A stretch of DNA of 64,000 nt from Lineolata rhizophorae. Its lineage: Eukaryota > Ascomycota > Dothideomycetes > Lineolatales > Lineolataceae. Made by a program: the position numbers and the translations under genes. Positions 19,772 through 30,201 of the stretch are shown one piece after another. Below the pieces are notes generated by a model. The model was not told the origin of the DNA, ran no database searches, and was given only the letters and a program-made list of their open reading frames with translations. The stretch spans positions 127,032 to 191,031 of the forward strand of contig MU001675.1 of the NCBI GenBank assembly GCA_010093515.1, read 5' to 3'. The number at the start of each line of letters is the position of its first letter. Positions within the stretch are counted from its first letter, which is position 1.

Positions 19772-22356
19772 ATGCAGCGATTCGCTCGCCTTGGCCGCCG
19801 GGCCATGGCGACCGTGTCGGACTCGCCCCTCAGCCGGAAGGTCGAGATGACCAACTGGGAGAAGGGCCACTACATCAACTACCAGAAGATGAGCGAGAAC
19901 CTGTCGGTGGTGCGGTCGCGCCTCAACCGGCCCCTCACCTACGCCGAGAAGGTGCTCTACTCGCACCTCGACGACCCGCACGGCCAGGACATCGAGCGCG
20001 GCAAGTCGTACCTCAAGCTGCGGCCGGACCGCGTCGCCTGCCAGGACGCCACCGCCCAGATGGCCATCCTGCAGTTCATGTCGGCCGGCATGCCGGCCGT
20101 GGCCACGCCCACGACGGTGCATTGCGACCACCTGATCGAGGCCCAGGTCGGCGGCGAGAAGGATCTGGCCCGCGCCCAGGAGATCAACAAGGAGGTGTAC
20201 GACTTCCTGTCCACCTCGTGTGCCAAGTACAACATCGGCTTCTGGAAGCCCGGCTCCGGCATCATCCACCAGATCATCCTCGAGAACTACGCCTTTCCCG
20301 GCGGCCTGATGATCGGCACCGACTCGCACACCCCCAACGCCGGCGGCCTGGGAATGGCCGCCATTGGCGTCGGCGGTGCTGATGCCGTCGATGTCATGGC
20401 CAACCTGCCGTGGGAGCTCAAGGCGCCCAAGGTCATCGGTGTCAAGCTTACTGGAAGCATGTCCGGGTGGACCGCTCCCAAGGGTAAGTCCTTCACTTTT
20501 AGGGTTTCATCCTCTTAGCGGGAACTTGAGTCGAGAGATACAGCAGCTGGCACCCCTTACTCGGTCCGCGGCTTGGAGCTCTCCGCTGTTGCAATACCTC
20601 ATACGTTGTTGTTCGAGATCCAAGCCAGATGAGGACCCCGAAGATTATAAAAAAGCCCCCCTCTGTACTGACGTCATTTGATTCCAGACATCATCCTCAA
20701 GGTTGCCGGTATCCTCACCGTGAAGGGTGGCACTGGTGCTATTATCGAATACCACGGCCCCGGTACCGACAGCCTTTCCTGCACTGGTATGGGCACCATC
20801 TGCAACATGGGTGCGGAGATTGGCGCCACGACCTCGATATTCCCCTTCAACGACCGCATGTATGACTATCTTGTGGCCACCAAGCGCAAGGACATCGGCG
20901 ACTTCTCCCGTGCCTATGCGCACGAGCTGCATGAGGACGAGGGTGCGGAGTATGATCAGCTCATCGAAATCAATCTGTCTGAACTGGAGCCTCACGTCAA
21001 CGGTCCCTTCACGCCCGATCTCGCCACTCCCATTAGCCAATTCAAAGAGGCAGTTGAGGCGAACAAGTGGCCTGAGGAACTCAAGGTCGGCCTGATCGGC
21101 TCTTGCACCAACTCCTCCTATGAGGACATGACTCGCGCGGCTTCCATCTGCGAGGATGCCATGTCCCACGGTCTGAAGGCCAAGTCTACTTTCACGGTTA
21201 CCCCCGGTTCGGAGCAGATCCGCGCCACCATTGAGCGTGATGGCCAGCTCAAGACGTTCGAGGAATTTGGCGGCATGGTCTTGGCTAACGCCTGCGGCCC
21301 TTGCATCGGCCAGTGGGATCGCCGCGACGTCAAGAAGGGCGAGGCCAACTCGATTATCTCGTCGTACAACCGTAACTTTACGGGCCGCAACGACGCCAAC
21401 CCCGCCACTCACGCCTTCGTCACCTCTCCCGACCTGGTCGTCGCCATGACCATCGCCGGCACGCTCAAGTTCAACCCGCTCAGCGACACGCTCAAGGGCG
21501 CCGACGGCAAGGAGTTCAAGCTGTCCGAGCCCACGGGTACCGGTCTCCCGGCCAAAGGCTACGACCCCGGCCGCGACACCTACCAGGCCCCGCCTGCGGA
21601 CCGCGAGTCCGTCTCCGTCGCCGTCTCGCCGACCTCGGATCGTCTGCAGATCTTGTCACCGTTCGAGCCGTGGGACGGCAAGGACGCTATGGACATGCCC
21701 ATCTTGATCAAGGCGCAGGGCAAGACGACGACTGACCACATCTCTAGTACGTTCCGAACCAGCGTTCCCTCACATGGGACATGAGTGACTGACTCTTTCA
21801 TCTAGTGGCCGGCCCTTGGCTCAAGTACCGCGGCCATCTCGACAACATCTCGAACAACATGCTCATCGGAGCCATCAACTCGGCCAACGGCGAGGCCAAC
21901 AAGGTCAAGAACTTCACGACGGGCCAGTGGGACGCGGTGCCGGCGGTGGCGCGCGACTACAAGGCCAAGGGCATCAAATGGGCCGTCATCGGCGACTGGA
22001 ACTACGGCGAAGGGTCGTCGCGCGAGCACGCGGCCCTGGAGCCGCGCCACCTGGGCGGCCTCGCCATCATCACGCGCTCCTTCGCGCGCATCCACGAGAC
22101 GAACCTGAAGAAGCAAGGGATGCTGCCGCTGACGTTCGCGGACCCGGCGGACTACGACCGCATCGGGCCCGACGACCGCGTTGACCTCATGTGCACGCAG
22201 CTGGCGGTGGGCAAGCCCGTGACGATGCGCGTCCATCCGGCGGACGGGTCCGAGCCGTTCGAGGTGCAGTTGCAGCATACGTTTAACGAGAGCCAGATCG
22301 AGTGGTTTAAGAACGGGAGCGCGCTGAATACGATGGCGAAGATGGCGGGAAAGTAA
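19772..22356 (+). CDS. ACO1: aconitate hydratase, mitochondrial
   Basis: Three exons, 19772-20483, 20688-21746 and 21806-22356, give 773 residues with matching phases (donors GTAAGT and GTACGT; acceptors CCAG and CTAG). The enzyme interconverts citrate and isocitrate in the TCA cycle using a [4Fe-4S] cluster. The N-terminus [16 protein letters not shown] is basic and hydroxylated, as in a mitochondrial presequence. Cluster ligands are Cys377 (IGSCTNSS), Cys440 and Cys443 ([11 protein letters not shown]), with the same 63- and 3-residue spacing as in pig aconitase. [15 protein letters not shown] and [13 protein letters not shown] (from residue 653) are active-site motifs. Length is as expected (yeast Aco1 778). 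The first ATG is preferred, since the second (Met12) would shorten the presequence. The 204-base first intron is unusually long for this window. The gene looks intact. Confidence 0.97.
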
Positions 22357-25300
22357 GGGGGGGGTTGTGCCGGGTGTTAATGCGATTGATGCACGAGTGG
22401 CGGTGATCACTTGGGCTGGGGCTGCTAGGCTGGTCTTTTCGGACTGAGGTGTGGGGAGGTGGGGCGGGTTTGAATGAATGAACAAGCGCATCTAGCGGGG
22501 TTCAAGTGTCGTGTTGTGGTCCGCTTTTGTGGCTTGTGGCCGCAACGAAGTAGCTTGACCTTGATGAGCAGGGCGAGATTGTGTGCGGAGGTTGGCAATG
22601 GGGCGGCGCCGCTTTTTGTTGTTATGCTCTTTTCCTGTTGAGGTGGCTTGCAGCGTCTGGGTTCTTTTCATCCCTATCCCTCCCGTCCGCCGTGCCTATA
22701 TACATACCTACCTCTCTATTTGTTGCCGCCACAAACCCTCCTGTAACTCGTCCGAGCGTAAAGTCTTGCCTTGTATGTACCGAATTGAAGTTTTTCATTT
22801 TTGGTTCGTTAACGTGTGATTGTGCTTTGGGGGTGCGTGTACATGTATGTCGATGTGAAAAGTGTGTGATGATGGCGGGGTTTTAAAGCGGGGATAGTGC
22901 TAAGTACAAGGCAGCCTTGTGTCCGGGCGTCGGTACGGAGGACATTGTTCTCGGATTTCGGCATTCGACCTTGCGGGGGAGGGTTTGCACGCGGTTCTTT
23001 GATCGCATTCCGACCTCGCCCTACCTAGACCATCTCGGACCGCAAGTCTCCCTGTCTTCCCTCGGCACATGCGCAGCAGCGCGTCCACCCGTCGACTAGT
23101 TCACGTTTGGGGGCACGCGACAGGCTTAAGCAGATAAGACCGGATCGCGGGAGCGGTTCGTGCCGTGCCGTGCCGTGGAAAGGCCGGGCTCGGTGGGCGC
23201 GAGAGCGCGGCAGCCCCGGTTTCCGCGGGAGCCCCGGTTGGAGGGTCTCGCTTGAAGCGTGGTGCGGCCGCGAGGTTCGTGTCTGGCGGTCGAGAGGGGC
23301 TGGGCGGCAGGACGTGTGGGTTGGCGAGGGGTGGTTTGGGCCTGAGGGGGGTTTGGGAGTGGTGTGCAGTGGGGGACTTGGTGGGTCGGATGGGTGATAT
23401 TTGTGGGTGGATAGGTGTGGAGTGAGAGGCTAGTTCGGACGATATTTGACTGGGGAAGGAGGGTATGTCCTGCGGTTTAGACGGTAAAGGATATGTGTTC
23501 TGGAGTTCGTGTCGTTGCCGTTGTAGGGTTTCTGCTGTGTCCTAAGTCTTCGTATAGTATTGGCTCAGGATATAAATTCCCCGCTCCGATCAATATGCTT
23601 AAATTTTCAAACTGGCCTTGAGAGGTTCATCCGCCTTGCGGTGCACTTGGGAGATGGGCCAGAGACCCTGGCTGCTATAACATATATTGGATTAACACGT
23701 TTGTAGTGGGTTTTCGAAGCAATAGTATGTAAACGACTGAATTGAAGGAACTTGCAATAATGCTACTGTTAGCAGGAGTGATTTGTTTCGCTATTATTGG
23801 AGATTTTGGCTACTTATAGATCCATGCACTTATACAGAGGGATTCTTTCGCTGTTTATATTCTAGTGTTAAGATTAGAAGATTACTGTGTTCTCGGAAGC
23901 GATCAGGAGTTAAGGTTACTTTACCAGGGCAGCGTAGCTGAGTGGTCAAGCGGCGTAATTTTATGGTCAAATTTAGCTGTAGAAAAGGGAGAGCTTATGA
24001 TTTGGGATCCTTTGAACCGAGATAGACAATAAGACTCTTGTTCATAGCACTGTACAAACTCCATAGTGCATTCTTTGGTAACGAAATCCACCGAAACTTA
24101 TAACGTAGCAAACCCCGCGAAATTCTAGTTCTCGATTCGATATCAAAGTTCCTCTCTAACTTATTCCTAGATCGCGTGGAAAGTAGTTGGAGTCTAATCC
24201 AACTGGATATGATCTGCTAAATTTACTAATCCAAAGTAGAGTTTCTAATGCTAGTAACTTTTAACCTCGCTTTAATTTTATAGGGCTTTTTAAAATTTCG
24301 AACCACTAAGATATAGGCAGTAGTCACTTTTAGTGTTAATTGCTGGTATAGATTTTATACGACGTAGTTTTATGGAGCAAGTTTATAGAATCGTTTATAA
24401 AACTGTATACGCACTATATTATAAAAGAGTACTATAGGGAAGCGCGTACAGTTACGTCACGTAAAACACTGTTTAGCAGTCAATAAGTAATTTACACGCA
24501 TAATATTCGCGGTGCTCTCATGGACTAGGGGAGTTATTTAACCATTAATACACGAATATCATTGTTTCAGCTGTGATTGAGCCTAGACCTTCTCTCGCAA
24601 CCCCCAAATTTCTATCTGTTGATCATTAGTTACCGGCCAATTCAAGGTCATAATGCATTTACTCTAGATAGGAAATCTCGTGAACTTTTTTTTGGTTCGA
24701 AATCTGACGGAGAGAATAAGACACAGACTGCCCAACTCCCCAAGGTCGATATAAAATACAGAAGAGCGTGAGGATGGGCATTTTATATCCCAGACGAACC
24801 AACGGTGATCATTCCGTTCTAAACTGCCATCTCGCGCTCAGATTTAACGCCAAGACAGTCGAACAGAGGATCTGTGTTGCCCGGCCCTTAAACAATAACC
24901 GCTTCGGCGTCTTCGGTAGAGCCTGGAACCTCGCCAGTGTCTGTTGGTCGGCGTGTCATCTGGTCTGCTTTCAGGTCTCGCGGCGCCTCACCGGTCTATG
25001 TTCTAAACCACAGTGCAGACTTATAATCTATACTTATGTCTACTACACGTTACATGTTCCGGGAAGGCGCCTACGAAAGCTGCAGAGCGCAAAGTTGACA
25101 TATTTTTGGAGAAGTGGAGTTGTCATTCTAGGGGAGTGAGAGCTAGTGGCGATCAGCTTGCATAGGAGAGGGTCAACAAGTCGGAAAAGGTACGGGGGAT
25201 AGGGGGATTGGGGGATTGCTTGCGTGGGAGGGGATTCAACATGTTGATGTCGGGTGAATGCGGAGCTTGAGGAGGCGTGACGCCGACCACCAAGCCTACG

Positions 25301-25521
25301 TCGGCCCCACAGTTCTTCCGCGCCGGCAGTCGGGAAAACTAACGGTTCTGTATTGTGATGTATTTCAAGTCTAATCCATATCGTCAGACATCTTGTTCTT
25401 CCGGCATAGGGCGATCCTCCTCGCTATTATACGATTCTTATTCCAATTCCGGGTTGAAAAAAACCCTACCCTTGGAACTTAAGGGTTCCTGCAGTTAAGC
25501 CTCTCACCATCTTCCGTTTTC
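22357..25521. other. intergenic region with a strongly TA-rich, probably RIP-mutated block
   Basis: 22357-23430 is the downstream region of aconitase, GC-normal. From about 23430 to 25480 the DNA becomes TA-rich, most strongly at 23550-24560, with very few long frames and many TATA/TTAT strings. This is the pattern of an ancient repeat hit by RIP. I cannot name the original element. A tRNA-like promoter motif at 23931 is discussed under findings. Confidence 0.6.
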
Positions 25522-26322
25522 ATGGCGGTCCAAATTCTCTCCGACCTGCATCTGGAGGCTCCAAAGGCCTACGATATCTTCGAGATCGTCCCGAAAGCAC
25601 CCTACCTAGCGCTGCTTGGTGATATCGGCAACATTGCACCGCACAAGAACGATTGCATTGCTTTCTTGACACGACAACTCAAGCAGTTCCGTGCCGTGCT
25701 ATTCATACTTGGCAATCATGAAGCATATCATTCTATGTGGTCTGAAACTCTCGACATCCTTCACGCCTTCGAACAGGATGTCCGCAACAATGCTTCGCTA
25801 GGGGAGTTTGTCCTGCTCGACCGCGCCATCTTCGAGCTGCCAGGCACCAACGTCATCATCCTAGGCTGCAGTCTCTTTTCTTTCATCCCACCCGAAAGTG
25901 AAATGGCGGTCAGCTTCGGGCTCAACGACTTTTTCCAAATCAACGATTGGGACGTCGAGGCGCACAACGAGGCGCATAGGCAGGATGTTGCGTGGCTCAA
26001 CGCTCAGGTCGCTGAGCTTCAACAGCGCAACGTCAAGATAATGATTCTTTCGCATTGGAGCCCATCAAAGCACGCTCGTTCGATCGATCCAAAGCATGCT
26101 GCAAGTCCGATCACGAGCGCCTTCTCGACGGACTTGTCCGACCAGGTATGCTTCAAAAATGACAAAGTCAAAGTGTGGGCGTTTGGTCATACACATTACA
26201 ATTGTGATTTTATGGTTAAGCGGGAGGGTGATGCTGGACCTTTAAGACTGCTTGCGAACCAAAGGGGATATTACTTTGCCCAGGCTGAGGGATTTAATGG
26301 GGAGAAGACGGTTGAGGTATGA
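25522..26322 (+). CDS. calcineurin-like metallophosphoesterase
   Basis: Single exon, 266 residues. The metal-binding signature of the superfamily is complete: D8-L-H10 (SDLHLE), G33-D34 (LLGDIGN), G64-N65-H66-E67, His178 (ILSHWSP) and G222-H223-T224-H225. These residues bind two divalent metals and activate water to cleave phosphomono- or diesters. The protein has no signal peptide and no extra domain, so it is probably a small cytosolic phosphoesterase. Its substrate cannot be told from sequence; related fungal proteins are annotated only as Ser/Thr phosphatase superfamily. It lies between two AT-rich blocks, but its own codons are ordinary and it seems intact. The start has a G/C-poor context but comes 7 residues before the first metal ligand, as in relatives. 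Confidence 0.9.
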   Translation: MAVQILSDLHLEAPKAYDIFEIVPKAPYLALLGDIGNIAPHKNDCIAFLTRQLKQFRAVLFILGNHEAYHSMWSETLDILHAFEQDVRNNASLGEFVLLDRAIFELPGTNVIILGCSLFSFIPPESEMAVSFGLNDFFQINDWDVEAHNEAHRQDVAWLNAQVAELQQRNVKIMILSHWSPSKHARSIDPKHAASPITSAFSTDLSDQVCFKNDKVKVWAFGHTHYNCDFMVKREGDAGPLRLLANQRGYYFAQAEGFNGEKTVEV

Positions 26323-27252
26323 TCGAGAAGCGACCAATGCTGCGCAGACATGCAATACGCAGAACTCTCTTTAGTTGCACACCTAGGTCCGCCATACTTC
26401 GGGCAGAGGGACGTATGCAGACAATAACCCCGCCTATCAGTCGACTGAATACGAAATATTGTACCAGCTTCTTCTAGAGTCATCTTAGAAAGACGCAATA
26501 GCCGAGAGTGGAATATGGACTTCCTAGAGTGTAGAAGAACATAAGATTAGTGTGGGGTACCTTGCACTTTACCTACACGTCATCTTTGATCGTTTTAGAT
26601 ATCTGTTGCTCAAGGGCCAGACAGTGTTCTAACTTGCAGTTACTGCTCAGTCTTAAGAAGTCATGCGACTAGGTGATGCGTCTACTCATACAAAGATAGT
26701 TATAATTGCCTATAGTTATCCTTCGGCGCTCGACGTCGCTCAATCTAATACATTGGTACAATAAAATCCGTTAGGTCTGTGTATTATGAGCCCTCTGGAC
26801 AATTATCGAGTACAGGCTAGACTAGATTGGATACGAACCGACACCTGTGGACCTCCAATACTACCCGAACTGGACTGTGCAATCCGGTCCAATGAGAGTC
26901 TTGCTCAATATCTTTTTTTACCCCTGTGGAACGCATAATGTGAGGTTAAAATTGTGACTGTCAGCAGTAACAAGTGGATTGAACTACCAGGAAAAGCTAC
27001 GAAAATAAAATGCATAAGGCGAATTGGGATTCCTACGACTCGAATTCAAAGAAAACTCAAACGACCTAGATGGATTGAGGCCCACAAACAAACCAAAGTT
27101 CAAGATTCATATGAAAGCGACCAGCTTGTCGAGAAACACCAGGGTTTCGGGAAGTAGCGGAATTGCTACGTGTTTGATCGCAGAAACATTTTATCCAACA
27201 GACACATGACCAGCGGAGCCGACTATTTCCAACAAATGACTAGCAATTGCAA
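26323..27252. other. AT-rich intergenic region
   Basis: About 0.9 kb between the convergent phosphoesterase and nucleotidyltransferase genes. AT-rich with only short frames; no motif recognised. Confidence 0.5.
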
Positions 27253-28006
27253 TCAATTGCTAGTAGGCAAACCGAGACGCTGTCTCCACCACTGCTCTGA
27301 CTGCCTTCCATGCGTGACCACATCCACAATGCAGGGCGCGACAATGGCTTGCTGAGTACTTGTAAGGGTAAGCGGCGAGTGGAGCGTTTCCCTCGCTAGC
27401 AGAGTCTCGGCATCAACGGCATCGGTACGCTTCTTTACTCCTTGCGAGCGCAAACCGCAGGAGTTAATCTTAAAGATGATGAGATCGGTTGGCGAAATAT
27501 ATGGAATGGCGTTTGCGGCGATGTCTTTCAGCTTCACTGCGGCGGCCGGCATATACGGGGACTAAGTAGCGAATATTAGCGTGCAGATTCTTTCCCCTAG
27601 CGGCTTCTCATAAAGTGATCTGGAATGCCTCTAAGAGGAGTGCACGAACCTGCCATTCTGGAGTGATGTCAAGTTGAACGTTGGGTCCGCCGGGAATCTT
27701 ATAGAAGAACACCTGTGCCAGTTGCACAAACGGTGAGTTGGGAAGAGTCAGGAGCTTCTGCTTAATGCCGTGTGGCGCACTATCCATGTTGATAATGAAG
27801 TCAACGTCCTAGGAACCATGTTAATGCGATGGACAACCACTAAGGATATCAGAGCTGAGTACTTCGGTAGTTCTACCAGTAGGAATGTATTTCCAAAGAG
27901 CCAGCCCGCCAATGACAGCAACTCTGGCATTTGAAAACTCGGGGATACCCTTGAGAATGTTGAGAACATCGGCGGCTGCTGTTTCGAGCTCATTTAGAGA
28001 AGGCAT
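27253..28006 (-). CDS. nucleotidyltransferase-fold protein with AbiEii/MNT-like motif
   Basis: Three exons on the minus strand, 28006-27863, 27808-27650 and 27561-27253, give 203 residues; each exon is a whole number of codons. Donors are GTACTC and GTTCGT (weak but GT), acceptors CTAG and TTAG. The start at 28006 (MPSLNELE) was chosen from memory of related fungal proteins; an in-frame ATG at 28042 would add 12 residues. Residues 29-52 carry the nucleotidyltransferase motif: Gly33-Gly34, then Thr47-Glu-Asp49-Val-Asp51 (GGLALWKY, GRTTE|DVDF). Later parts are QLAQVFFYKIPGG, QLDITPEWQSPYMP with a possible third acidic residue, DLIIFKINSCGLR and KKRTDAVDAETLL. This layout resembles the AbiEii/MNT group that transfers nucleotides to RNA or protein. 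The substrate is unknown. The family is widespread in ascomycetes and I see no damage. Confidence 0.8.
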
Positions 28007-29395
28007 GGTGCTGAACGGTCGAGGATAGGACAAATATGACAAGCTTGGAAAGATAATGATCTAGGAACAGGGGTGGTGCATCTGAGAAATCATAGTCGGG
28101 CAGAGCTTTCGGAGCATGAAGTATATACTTTGACAGAACGATGAGGTGCTGAGAATAGAATCTGCTGTGCCTCTCTACTAATCGACCGAGCCTGCCCTAA
28201 GGGAACAACGAAACGACTCCATATCCAATGAATAGCAGTGTTTCGAGAGATCTCATACTAGAAGGCAGCGTATCGCCCAGGGAACCAATATTATACAGAG
28301 CGATTAGCAGAGGTTGGAGGCAGCAAATGCAAACTAGGGAGCGAATCGCCGAAGTGCTCAAGTACAAGCGCCTGCAAATGATGGGTGTCAAGCTCTTCGT
28401 ACCCTAATCCAGGGTTGGTATATTTAGGAATGTTTCACGAACAGGGAGGCTGATTCTAGACTTAAAGGTTGGTGAAAAGGGCTATTAGTTGCAGGCTCCC
28501 TTTCGCCCCGTTGAATAATGACGGTTCGAAGAGCCGGACACGTTCTAGCGAGTCTACTAAACTCGGTACCACGACAGAGCGACGTGTTTGAATTTTGACA
28601 GTTTACCCGCGCCAAAGCTGTCTAGGGTCACTGTCGCATCAGAAGCATCGCTTAGATAAAGGTCAGTTTTATCCAGGTAGACGCCAACGCTTGTTGCGAA
28701 ACCGCGGATGGACCCGACGTCGCATCGTTTCAGCAGCCGCCGGGCTTCTCTGCGGGACCGGCTTGCTAAATACGGCGCTGGTTCGATTCAGGTCATGGTA
28801 AAAGACAGACGATTTGTGCTAAGATACTCGTCTGTAGCGTGATTCCGAACCACACCCCAGACAGTCCGCACCGACAGTGCCTCTTCCTAAACCAGGGGCT
28901 GCAGTTCTGGGGACAAAGGGCAGAAGAAGGGGAAACTGTCCGCGGCGCTGGGTGGCGCGGCATGCGCTTCGACTTTCGGGTTTCAGGGCATTGTTCGTGA
29001 AGATAGCACATTGATGTAAATAGTAAACAGCAGGTGCCTGTCTAGCCGTTGGCCTTTGTTTAGCCTTGGCACCTCTAAGCCCTGGAAAGCGCCTAAATTC
29101 CCGTCGAATTAGTGGAATGTATTGTGCATGCTACGGCACGAGCACGGAACATACTACGTACGGGAGTCCCTGAGCGTAAGCTCGGCAAAACAGGCTCCGA
29201 GACAAACACTACAAACAGTATCTGCCCTGGCAATTTCTTACGTTTGGGCCCTTGCTGCCCCACTCTAGCCTTCTGTACTTGCACCACGTCCCCTTGACTT
29301 TTCTTTTGTGTCCATTCGCTGCCATCCACAACCAATTCAACCGCAATCGTCCGAGTCACCACCGGCATTTTGAAAAAAAGAGAAAAGTGAAAAGC
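28007..29395. promoter_or_regulatory. divergent intergenic region between the two nucleotidyltransferase-like genes
   Basis: 1.39 kb that must hold both promoters. AT-rich to about 28560, nearer balanced after. No TATA box or known site stands out and the short frames on both strands show no domain. Confidence 0.45.
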
Positions 29396-30201
29396 ATGTC
29401 AAATCTTTCACAATCGTTCATGGCATCCATTGCCCGCACTCTTAACTCAGCTCAGGTTGCCTGCGTCCTCTGGGGTCACCCTCTTCTCAACGTCCATGGC
29501 GTGCCATCCATCATAGGTGTAGATACTCCTCAACCACGAAAATTGCAGATTCCGAACTAATTTTGTGCAAGTCGATTGACTTTGTCATTCCGGACGACCG
29601 TTTGCAGACCGGAATCAAGGCTCTCGCTCAAATCAAGAGACTAACGCCGTGTCTGCGTGGGAATCTCTGCCCGTCACATCCGCAAGAACGATATACGCCG
29701 CCGCCAGCCTTTCACATGCACGTCGACGCTTCGGAAGTCACGATTGGACTCTATCTACAATCTGAGACGCTCTGGTTCCTACCACCGCTCGACGACTCTC
29801 TCTCATCCCCACAGAAGCTCGAGCTTCCCTCGTATTTCGTCCTTGCGTCCGACCAGACCGTTCTCCCACCTTGGCGGCCGGGCCGGGGATCAGGTGTGTT
29901 CAAATCGGGCGAGTATCCAGTGGTCGTTCCCCGGTCTTTCATCTTGTTGGAAGCCTTTCTGCGTCTGTACGCGCGCGATTCAGCGAAACGTATAGGTAGC
30001 TTCGGACTGCCTATGATTGGGTACATGGAACAGTACGTCGACGACGATGGGTTTTTGGATGTAACCCAGCTTGTGGAGCCGCTCAAGACATTCTATGAGG
30101 AGCTAAAAGAGGGAAAGAAGCCGGTTCGTCAGTGGACAACTGAGTTGAAGGAGGCTCTTGGGATACCTGAAGAGGAGCCTGAGGATTATCGCACGTGGTA
30201 G
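29396..30201 (+). CDS. fungal hypothetical protein, degenerate nucleotidyltransferase-like
   Basis: Two exons, 29396-29518 and 29572-30201, give 250 residues. The 53-base intron has donor GTAGAT, a CTAAT branch motif and acceptor CAAG, and both exons are whole codons. An alternative GT two bases upstream would break the frame. The N-terminus (VACVLWGHPLLNVHGVPSII joined to GSIDFVIPDD) repeats the outline of the neighbour's nucleotidyltransferase motif: a small hydrophobic strand, a glycine, about ten residues, then IDFVI where the neighbour has DVDFII. Here the first aspartate of DxD is replaced by Ser-Ile, so catalysis is doubtful. Other visible parts are HMHVDASEVTIGLYLQ, LPSYFVLASDQTVLPPW, VVVPRSFILLEAFLRLYARD and an acidic C-terminus. 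Similar hypothetical proteins occur in Sordariomycetes; function unknown. The gene looks intact. Confidence 0.7.

Noticed and set aside
23430-25480. Retroelement or DNA transposon in the TA-rich block
   Set aside because: No terminal repeats, polymerase or transposase motifs can be read by eye; the origin is left open.
28770-28795. GGTTCGATTCAGG, resembling a tRNA B box
   Set aside because: No A box or acceptor stem at the right distance, and only a three-pair T-stem.
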